A stretch of DNA of 36,911 nucleotides from Megasphaera sp. (GTDB taxonomy: Bacteria; Bacillota; Negativicutes; Veillonellales; Megasphaeraceae), in the NCBI GenBank assembly GCA_022641375.1, contig JALCDF010000012.1:1-36911 (forward strand), written 5' to 3'. Made by a program: the position numbers and the translations under genes. Below the pieces are notes generated by a model that saw only the letters and a program-made list of their open reading frames with translations, had not been told where the DNA came from and ran no database searches. Shown piece after piece: positions 31,291 to 36,911 of the stretch. Positions within the stretch are counted from its first letter, which is position 1. Every line of letters starts with the position of its first letter.

Positions 31291-31320
31291 TATTTAGTTG
31301 TTGGTTGTTAGTTGTTAATT
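31291..31320. repeat. Dispersed TTAGTTGTTGGTTGTTAGTT repeat, copy 2
   Basis: The 20-mer at 31294-31313 is identical to 1838-1857. It lies between the pckA stop and its terminator, whose loop (CTGGTTCTTG) resembles the complement of the AAGAACCAAGAACC part of copy 1. The two copies may therefore share a longer, diverged element. Confidence 0.55.
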
Positions 31321-31325
31321 ATTAA

Positions 31326-31378
31326 AGAGGTTGTTCGTTCCTGGTTCTTGGAACGGACAACCTCTTAATTTTTCTTCT
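31326..31378. terminator. Terminator after pckA (possibly bidirectional)
   Basis: AGAGGTTGTTCGTTC and GAACGGACAACCTCT form a 15-bp stem with one mismatch and a 10-base loop, followed on the plus strand by TTAATTTTTC and more T-rich sequence. It separates pckA from the convergent phosphohexomutase gene. Confidence 0.82.
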
Positions 31379-31416
31379 TATTTTTTTTCTTATTTTTTCT
31401 TAAATTTACTGTTGTA

Positions 31417-32916
31417 TTACTTTCCTAATACGCTGGTATCGAGATGGTCGAAACCGTCGAGGAGCTGCCGTACCTGGGCTACGATTCCTTCACAACCGCC
31501 TTTATGCTTACTTTCTACATTGAGCGGCATATTGGGATCATGGAGAGACATGCGCAACAGGGCCCAACCATCAGAAAATACGAGGCGTACGCCTTCATAA
31601 CTGGGACTGGCTGCCTGGATACCGGCCTGTTGGGCCCGTTCCTGGAATGCCTGCAATACGTCGGCACCATATGCCTGCACATCTTCAATCCCGTTGACCT
31701 TCAGCCGGTATTCGTTGCTTTCGGCCGGCTGACCCAGACGGGAAACCAGTTCACTGACTTGTTTTCCCTGCTTCTTCATCCTGGCGGCAGCAATGAGGAG
31801 CTTCACGGCCAGATAGGCGCCGTCATCGAGGTAATAGTTTTCACTGAGCGCTCCGTGTCCTGACGTTTCTATCGCCAGCGGGGACACCGTACCTTCTTCA
31901 TTTAGGCGGATGCATTCATCGATGACATTCTTATAGCCCCGCATGTAGCGGTGATGGACCAGATGCAGTTCGTCTTGCAAGAATTCCGTCAATTCATCGG
32001 AGGTCACCGAATCGGTAACGATGGTACTGCCCGGATAATCCGGTGCCAGGATAGCTGCCATCATCGCGATGAGCGCATTGCGGTTAATCGCTTCCCCATC
32101 GGGAAGGACCGCACTCATCCGGTCGACGTCCGTATCGAAGATCAGGCCCAGGTCGGCATGGCTTTCCACAGTAGCTTCACTGATAGCCGCCATGGCCTGT
32201 TTATTTTCCGGATTGGGGATATGATTGGGGAACATGCCGTCCGGTTCCAGGAACCGGCTGCCCGACGTGTCGGCGCCGAGGACATCCAATACCTTCGTGG
32301 CAAAGAAACCGCCGCCGCCATTGCCGGCATCGACGACAATATGCATGCCCGTTAACGGCTTGCTGCCATCGGCCGCACCGAGAGCCTGGCATATCGTATG
32401 GCAGAGATGCTGCGAATATATATCGATAATGGGCAGCGTCTGCACTGCCGCTACATTGCCGTGCCGTACTTCCATCGTATCAGCATGCCGCAATACATCC
32501 GTGATTTCCGCTTTTTCCAGACCACCATCCCGGGTAAAGAATTTCAATCCATTGCGGTTATACGGTAAATGGCTGGCAGTAATCATGATGGCGCCGTCCA
32601 TATGGGTCTGCGGAAAAACGATCGACATGAACATGGCCGGTGTCGAGGCCAGGCCGCAATCCCGGACAGTCACGCCGGAACCGCACAGCCCTTCCAGCAC
32701 CGCCGTCTTCATGGTTCCTGCGGAAATACGTGAATCATGCCCTACGGCAATACATAAATCCGTCGGCTGCTTGCCTAATTTTTCAGCCAAAAACGCTACG
32801 AATCCGGCGGCAATGCGGTTCACTACATCGGGAAATAAGTTGACGTCTTCCCCTGATACGCCTGCAACGGCTACACCGCGGATGTCGCTGCCATTCTGTA
32901 ATTTTAGTATATCCAT
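31417..32916 (-). CDS. Phosphohexomutase (phosphomannomutase/phosphoglucomutase family)
   Basis: This alpha-D-phosphohexomutase of about 499 residues has an early GSDIRG, the phosphoserine loop VGHDSRISAGT near residue 64, the metal-binding loop FDTDVDRMSAV near residue 270, the sugar-binding loop ETSGHGALSEN near residue 350, and a C-terminal phosphate-binding segment (SYEGVRLVFSDGWALLRMSL). Members interconvert 1- and 6-phosphates of glucose or mannose for envelope polysaccharide and glycogen metabolism. Which sugar is used is not clear from motifs. The start at 32916 (MDILKLQNGSDIRG) has GAGGAGG upstream; 32934 would add six residues with no better site. Confidence 0.93.
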   Translation of the reverse strand: MDILKLQNGSDIRGVAVAGVSGEDVNLFPDVVNRIAAGFVAFLAEKLGKQPTDLCIAVGHDSRISAGTMKTAVLEGLCGSGVTVRDCGLASTPAMFMSIVFPQTHMDGAIMITASHLPYNRNGLKFFTRDGGLEKAEITDVLRHADTMEVRHGNVAAVQTLPIIDIYSQHLCHTICQALGAADGSKPLTGMHIVVDAGNGGGGFFATKVLDVLGADTSGSRFLEPDGMFPNHIPNPENKQAMAAISEATVESHADLGLIFDTDVDRMSAVLPDGEAINRNALIAMMAAILAPDYPGSTIVTDSVTSDELTEFLQDELHLVHHRYMRGYKNVIDECIRLNEEGTVSPLAIETSGHGALSENYYLDDGAYLAVKLLIAAARMKKQGKQVSELVSRLGQPAESNEYRLKVNGIEDVQAYGADVLQAFQERAQQAGIQAASPSYEGVRLVFSDGWALLRMSLHDPNMPLNVESKHKGGCEGIVAQVRQLLDGFDHLDTSVLGK

Positions 32917-33010
32917 TATATGATTCCTCCTCATCGGAATTATTATTTTTTATACATATTAATAGTACTTAAATTTTTAACAAAAAACAAGGGGAAAATC
33001 CGTTCCGGTC

Positions 33011-33039
33011 TTTACGAAATATCATTTCCATGTTAGACT
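33011..33039 (+). promoter_or_regulatory. Probable promoter of the HAD phosphatase gene
   Basis: TTTACG at 33011-33016 and TAGACT at 33034-33039 are 17 bp apart, ending 31 bp before the ATG at 33070. Both boxes are imperfect. Confidence 0.45.
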
Positions 33040-33069
33040 GGCAGGGTATCAGAAAGGAGATTTCTCACC

Positions 33070-33888
33070 ATGCCAACATACAAAATCATTGCCTGCGATA
33101 TGGATGAAACCCTGCTCAGCAGCGACGCTTCCATTTGTCAGCGCAACAGGGACGCCATCCAAAAAGCAACAAACCAAGGCGTCAAATTCGTTCCCTGTAC
33201 CGGCCGGGGGTATCGTTCCGTCGAAGGGGTCCTGCAGGCCCTGCGCCTCTCCAACGAACCGGATCAATATGTCATCGGCTATAACGGTGCGAATATCACC
33301 GAAAACAAAGACTCAAAATGCCTGTATTGGAATGGCATTCCCTTTGATCTGGCCAATGCCATCTATAAACAACTGGTCTCTTACAACTTATGTACCCATA
33401 TCTATACGCGGGAACACGTCTATATCCGCGCTATCACGCCGGATGAAGCGGCATTCCTGCATGGCCGCATGGGCTATATCCCGACCGATAAAACATCCCT
33501 GGATTTCCTGCAGGGCGAAGACGTCGGCAAACTCATCGTCATGAATACGGATAACGATATCCTGGAAAAAATCCGTCAGGATCTGCAGCCTCTGCTGTCT
33601 GACATCATGGTAAGCTATTCCAGTAACCGCTATATGGAATTCATGCATAAAGGGGTCACAAAAGGCGTCGGCCTGCAAAAGTTAGCCGACCTTCTCCATA
33701 TCCCCATCGAAGAAACCATGGCTATCGGCGATAACATCAATGACCGGGAAATGCTGGAAACAGCCGGCCTCAGCGTCGGCGTAGCCAACCTGAATCCCGC
33801 AGTCCGCTCCTGCTGTAACGTCATCACGACGGCAGACAACAACGCCGGAGCCGTCGCCGAAGCGATTGAACGATTTATCCTGTCCTGA
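33070..33888 (+). CDS. Cof-type HAD-IIB family hydrolase
   Basis: This 272-residue haloacid dehalogenase-superfamily phosphatase carries motif I ACDMDETLLSSD near residue 9 (nucleophile and acid Asp), motif II in VPCTGRG near residue 44, a C2 cap domain at about residues 85-185, and motif III/IV with KGVTKGVGLQKLADLL and the metal site AIGDNINDREML near residue 218. Cof-type enzymes dephosphorylate sugar phosphates, flavin mononucleotide or PLP, and the substrate cannot be predicted. GAAAGGAG precedes the ATG. It stands alone, divergent from the phosphohexomutase gene. Confidence 0.93.
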   Translation: MPTYKIIACDMDETLLSSDASICQRNRDAIQKATNQGVKFVPCTGRGYRSVEGVLQALRLSNEPDQYVIGYNGANITENKDSKCLYWNGIPFDLANAIYKQLVSYNLCTHIYTREHVYIRAITPDEAAFLHGRMGYIPTDKTSLDFLQGEDVGKLIVMNTDNDILEKIRQDLQPLLSDIMVSYSSNRYMEFMHKGVTKGVGLQKLADLLHIPIEETMAIGDNINDREMLETAGLSVGVANLNPAVRSCCNVITTADNNAGAVAEAIERFILS

Positions 33889-33898
33889 GATTCCATAG

Positions 33899-33948
33899 AA
33901 ACGCCCTCTCCGAAACCAGCTGATATGCTGTTCCGGAGAGGGCGTTTT
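33899..33948. terminator. Bidirectional terminator between convergent genes
   Basis: AAACGCCCTCTCCG and CGGAGAGGGCGTTT form a 14-bp perfect stem with a 21-base apex (partly self-pairing through CAGC/GCTG), followed by T on the plus strand. It separates the HAD gene from the exported protein gene on the minus strand. Confidence 0.88.
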
Positions 33949-33989
33949 GCTGCCATACGACAGCGTCCACAGGATTTGGGTACCGGCCA

Positions 33990-34964
33990 CTATGTCCGCG
34001 CCGCTGTCTTTTCAACTGTTTTAAGAGCGGCATCCTGAGCCGCTTTTATGGTAGTATCTTTCTGTACATCCGCTTCCGGTGCCCTAAGCACCTGCGCCGG
34101 AACAGCGATATCCTTCACGGCATCGAAATTTCCGCTGGATGATTTGACCGTTATCGTACTGCTATCGATCAGGCACTGGATTACTTCTTTCTGATCCGCC
34201 TTGATAGACGGGGCATACTGTGTTAGAGCAACATTCGCTATGTGCCGCCCCAGCGGCGTCAAATCCAGGGAAACGGCTACGGCCTGTTTCGTTTTCGTAT
34301 CAACTGTCATGACATATTCGACATCCGGCAGACCCGTAAGATACCTGTCCATATCCTGTTTTTCCAGTACTGCGTCTTTCTGCTGCTTGGCCGTCAACGG
34401 CTTTTGTGCCGTGTCCTGATGCAACGCCTGCTGTCTGGATATTTCTCCTGCCAGCTTCGTGCCATCTATCACAACCTTTACGACCTGTTCCGTATCCGTT
34501 GCAGATACGATCTGCGCATCTTTTACGACCTTCAACGCTTCCATGGCAGCTGCCGGATCCATCATTTGGGTCAATTCTTCCGTATGGATAGGGGCACTGA
34601 CTTTTTTCCACTGATCACCATATTGATAATAACAAATATATTCTGTATCTGTCTGTATCAGATAGAATGGCACGGACATACGGCTGCTCCGGCCCATGAT
34701 ATCCGTACAGGCTCCGCTCAGGACGCCCTGCATGGATATGGCCGGTCTGGTTACGATATCCCCGTCAATGATCATATCACCTTTAACAAACGGGCTGAGA
34801 AGTTCAAGCGACGTCGTCGTACTCATGCTCTTTGTCTGCGCTCCGGCCGCACACACCTCTTTTACGAGCTGCATGCCCGCATCCGATGCCGGCGTATTCA
34901 ACGGACTGATTACCAGCATCCCCAATACCGCCGCACCACAAATTTTCTTTATTAATGAGCTCAT
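33990..34964 (-). CDS. Exported protein of unknown function (LolA/DUF6612-like in character)
   Basis: The protein has 324 residues. The N-terminus (MSSLIKKICGAAVLGMLVIS) is a signal peptide without a lipobox Cys at the expected place, so a soluble periplasmic protein is predicted. The body alternates short strands with ligand-type phrases such as MQGVLSGACTD, YLIQTDTEYICYYQYGDQWK and LPDVEYVMTVDTKTKQAVAV, and ends in an Ala/Lys/Asp-rich charged tail. The pattern of a half-barrel tracking substrate with repeated beta-strands recalls LolA/LppX-like or DUF6612 proteins, but I cannot show homology by eye. I chose 34964 because AGGAGG is 8 bases before it and only 2 bases before the ATG at 34970. 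Confidence 0.75.
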   Translation of the reverse strand: MSSLIKKICGAAVLGMLVISPLNTPASDAGMQLVKEVCAAGAQTKSMSTTTSLELLSPFVKGDMIIDGDIVTRPAISMQGVLSGACTDIMGRSSRMSVPFYLIQTDTEYICYYQYGDQWKKVSAPIHTEELTQMMDPAAAMEALKVVKDAQIVSATDTEQVVKVVIDGTKLAGEISRQQALHQDTAQKPLTAKQQKDAVLEKQDMDRYLTGLPDVEYVMTVDTKTKQAVAVSLDLTPLGRHIANVALTQYAPSIKADQKEVIQCLIDSSTITVKSSSGNFDAVKDIAVPAQVLRAPEADVQKDTTIKAAQDAALKTVEKTAART

Positions 34965-35170
34965 ACTCATGGCCTCCTTTATGGATTCTCTCCGGTTATA
35001 CTATATTAATTATATACTACCATATGACATCTGTTCCATGCAACGCTCCTATATCATAAAAGCTGCCTGCCTCCTCTTCTTGATTCTGTCATTCGTTACG
35101 TTGAAAATAATGATATACATGATGATAAATTCCCAAATATGCTTGTAAAATAATCATTTATACTATACAA

Positions 35171-35198
35171 TTTAAGTATAAAGTAGGTGTTTTATACT
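35171..35198 (+). promoter_or_regulatory. Possible promoter with overlapping inverted repeat upstream of the 145-residue exported protein
   Basis: TTTAAG at 35171-35176 and TATACT at 35193-35198 are 16 bp apart. The inverted repeat AGTATAAA-8-TTTATACT (35175-35198) overlaps both boxes and could be an operator. The rest of the 34971-35293 spacer is AT-rich with no other supported feature. Confidence 0.4.
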
Positions 35199-35293
35199 CT
35201 TTTCATTTTTTACAATCATTACCACCATACCCGTACCCCCAAAAGCACCTGCTACCGGAACAGGATGTTCTACTCGTACGAGGAGGGATCGTT

Positions 35294-35731
35294 ATGAAAA
35301 AACTACATACTGCGTTAAAGGTGTTTCTCATTACTGTTCTGTGTATGATATTCCTGCCCCTGGCCGCATCATCATCGTATGCAAAACAGACCGTATCGCT
35401 TTATAATCACACCGAAACAACCTGGAACCTGGCCCTTATCTATAAAGGATATGACGGCATGTGGATTGCCAAGGGCTGGTGGCTGGTCCGACCGGGACAA
35501 CACCGCGACATCCACCTCCCCAGCAACAACAATGTGATTTATACGTATTCAAAATCCAATAACGGCCGCTTCTATAACGGCAACGGTAAAACCGGCTCCG
35601 TCAATCAGGTCATCGTGAATGAAGCTTTTGATGTCCGTCATGGAGACCGCCCGGCCGGTACTAATCCGAAACGGGTTAGTTTCCGCAAACGCGTCACCAG
35701 TAATAATTGGATGGAAGTCACCTGGAGATAA
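35294..35731 (+). CDS. Small exported protein, DUF1036-like
   Basis: The 145-residue protein has a clear signal peptide (MKKLHTALKVFLITVLCMIF then a cleavage site at SSYA-KQ). The mature part of about 115 residues contains VSLYNHTETTWNLALIYKGY, then GMWIAKGWWLVRPGQHRDIH. The pattern, a polar beta-strand stating a structural feature of 'cells' followed by a GWW-x-V-x-PG segment, resembles DUF1036 proteins, whose function is unknown. The C-terminal third is basic (KRVSFRKRVTSNN). GAGGAGGG lies before the ATG. It is a single-gene unit with a terminator 40 bp downstream. The family assignment is tentative. Confidence 0.8.
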   Translation: MKKLHTALKVFLITVLCMIFLPLAASSSYAKQTVSLYNHTETTWNLALIYKGYDGMWIAKGWWLVRPGQHRDIHLPSNNNVIYTYSKSNNGRFYNGNGKTGSVNQVIVNEAFDVRHGDRPAGTNPKRVSFRKRVTSNNWMEVTWR

Positions 35732-35772
35732 TATCCGTCTGACACCAAAATAATTTTCTTTATTGCAAATAA

Positions 35773-35823
35773 AAAGAGGCTATATCTGCTGAGGCATGAT
35801 TTCTCAGCAGGCATAGTCTCTTT
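35773..35823. terminator. Bidirectional terminator after the DUF1036-like gene
   Basis: AAAGAGGCTATATCTGCTGAG pairs with CTCAGCAGGCATAGTCTCTTT (three mismatches or wobbles in 21 bp) around a 9-base loop. It lies between the convergent exported-protein gene and the esterase remnant. Confidence 0.8.
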
Positions 35824-35834
35824 AGTATGTATTT

Positions 35835-36389
35835 CTAATCATACGCATAGCCCGGTGCCAGTATATCTAACAATGTTTCATCGTGATGATTAGCCATACG
35901 GATCGTATTGTCAAAGATCATGGTTGCACCATTTTGTTTCGTATAAGCAGCCCATTGAGGCAAATCCGCAGTCCCCGGAGTACCATACCGGGCAAAGTGG
36001 ATCCATGCATCGCTCATGCGGTCTGCTAAGGTTTGCGCTTCTCGGCTGTTGCCTATGCGATTTTCCATTTTATCAATCGTATGGAAGACAAAGGGGATTT
36101 CCGCCGTATGATACGACATATAGACCCCATTCATCATCGGCGATTCCCAGGAATATAGATAGGCGTACACCGGAGCTCCATTTTGAGCCGCTTTATGACG
36201 CATGATTTTAAGGATAGGCTGCCGAATCATGGTGTCTACGTAAAGAGCATCAGCCTTTTTCTTATCCGGATAGGCTTGCAAAAAAGCAGCGACAACAGCG
36301 TCAGCCTTATTCCCATAGGTCTTTTTCAGTCGGGCATCGACTTCCGCCTCATTCCATGTATTTTTATTATCGTATTGGGAATGCGCCAT
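35835..36389 (-). pseudogene. C-terminal remnant of a type-B carboxylesterase
   Basis: The 184-codon frame matches only the C-terminal third of type-B carboxylesterases (para-nitrobenzyl esterase family, normally about 500 residues). It has PVYAYLYSWESP, the catalytic-His-type segment SYHTAEIPFVFH, then ADRMSDAWIHFARYGTPGTA and LPQWAAYT. The N-terminal two thirds, with the GESAG nucleophile and oxyanion hole, are missing, so it cannot be an active esterase. Immediately upstream, a frame shifted by one base reads RQLSSEEMYAIFDKES then TAG (up to about 36455), which may be the preceding part of the same gene after a frameshift. Further upstream the sequence belongs to a different broken gene. 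Confidence 0.8.
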
Positions 36390-36404
36390 GTCTACGATTC
36401 CTTA

Positions 36405-36566
36405 TCAAAAATTGCATACATTTCTTCCGAGGAGAGCTGCCGGATGAAGTACCGCTAAGCCGGCACCATGATTGCAGTTTGTATACGCTCCCAGAGAATG
36501 TTCCATGATATGATACTGAAAATCCGTTTTTTTACCTAATTTATTGTTCCATTGGCAGTTACAGCG
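36405..36566 (-). pseudogene. Fragment of an iron-containing alcohol dehydrogenase
   Basis: A minus-strand frame without a start includes GKKTDFQYHIMEHSLGAYTN then CNHGAGLAVLHPA (36438-36536). This is the metal-ligand region of Fe-containing alcohol/butanol dehydrogenases, where two His in HxMEH and NHG coordinate iron. Sequence on either side does not continue the family: upstream reads IDGSNYQVIRCNC after a stop, and downstream ends NVCNF then TGA. Only about 35 residues of an enzyme of roughly 390 remain. It abuts the esterase remnant, so both seem to be products of the same deletion. Confidence 0.7.
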
Positions 36567-36634
36567 TATCACTTGGTAGTTACTACCGTCAATACCTGTT
36601 TATTATTTGGAATAGATTCCCTGCATTTTCCCAT

Positions 36635-36667
36635 AAAAAAAACACCCACATCTCTACGTGAGTGTTT
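36635..36667 (-). terminator. Terminator of the tRNA cluster
   Basis: AAACACCCACAT and ACGTGAGTGTTT pair (with wobbles) around a 4-base loop. On the minus strand a run of eight T follows (the A-run 36635-36642). It lies just downstream of tRNA-Val. Confidence 0.8.
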
Positions 36668-36672
36668 CTTTG

Positions 36673-36748
<76 letters not shown>

Positions 36749-36752
36749 ATGA

Positions 36753-36828
36753 TGGTGACCCCTACGGGATTTGAACCCATGTTCTCGCCGTGAAAGGGCG
36801 ATGTCTTAGACCGCTTGACCAAGGGGCC
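36753..36828 (-). tRNA. tRNA-Glu (anticodon TTC)
   Basis: Acceptor GGCCCCT/AGGGGTC, anticodon stem TCGCC/GGCGA with loop CTTTCAC (anticodon TTC), T loop TTCAAAT, discriminator A and encoded CCA. One base separates it from tRNA-Asn upstream. Confidence 0.97.
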
Positions 36829-36829
36829 A

Positions 36830-36905
36830 TGGCTCCTCAAGTAGGACTCGAACCTACGACAAATCGGTTAACAGCCGATTGCTCTACCAACTGAGCTATT
36901 GAGGA
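36830..36905 (-). tRNA. tRNA-Asn (anticodon GTT)
   Basis: Acceptor TCCTCAA/TTGAGGA, D arm GCTC...GAGC, anticodon stem ATCGG/CCGAT with loop CTGTTAA (anticodon GTT), T loop TTCGAGT, discriminator G and encoded CCA. It is the first tRNA visible. The promoter and possible further tRNAs lie beyond the right edge. Confidence 0.97.
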
Positions 36906-36911
36906 ATCTCA

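Overview
The window looks like chromosome of a diderm Firmicute of the class Negativicutes, most likely Megasphaera or a close relative. The evidence is the combination of outer-membrane-type proteins (a trimeric autotransporter and a classical autotransporter with a C-terminal beta-barrel ending in Phe) with Firmicute-style genetics: strong Shine-Dalgarno sites, ribonuclease M5, a CIRCE heat-shock operator and a split transketolase. The genus is an inference from gene content, not from a database match.

Layout. (1) 1-5.7 kb is an accessory surface-protein region: the N-terminal 299 codons of a trimeric autotransporter running off the window edge, an Rrf2 regulator, an AT-rich 460-bp spacer full of palindromes, a decayed surface-protein fragment, an 842-residue autotransporter, and an IS4-type transposase remnant just upstream of it. 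(2) 5.7-16.1 kb is a tightly packed minus-strand block read in the order miaB-mutS-mutL-(RsmJ-like methyltransferase)-miaA-(methionine gamma-lyase-like)-rnmV-rsmA, with overlaps or very short gaps. It joins tRNA A37 modification, mismatch repair and rRNA maturation. (3) 16.2-22.0 kb carries a DUF805 membrane protein, a class I/II aminotransferase, an XRE-cupin regulator with a DMT exporter, and a split transketolase pair. (4) 21.9-22.5 kb holds a 27-codon membrane-peptide gene with its own promoter and terminator, tRNA-Lys(CTT), and a possible integrase-tail scar. (5) 22.5-27.3 kb carries ridA with a YheO/DauR-type regulator, then the NAD de novo operon nadA-nadB-nadC, whose promoter is overlapped by a 30-bp perfect palindrome. 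(6) 27.4-33.9 kb carries htpG behind a CIRCE element, pckA behind a strong promoter with an inverted repeat, a phosphohexomutase and a Cof-type HAD phosphatase. (7) 34-36.9 kb carries two exported proteins of uncertain function, remnants of a type-B carboxylesterase and an iron-containing alcohol dehydrogenase, and a tRNA cluster (Asn-Glu-Val on the minus strand).

Most genes are ordinary housekeeping genes with clear family signatures. The most unusual material lies between genes: a discrete transcription unit for a 27-residue single-span peptide, twin copies of a long palindrome beside an Rrf2 gene, a nested palindrome at the nadABC promoter, and several gene scars near tRNAs and surface-protein genes. 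I see no CRISPR array, no intact insertion sequence or prophage, and no recognisable riboswitch.
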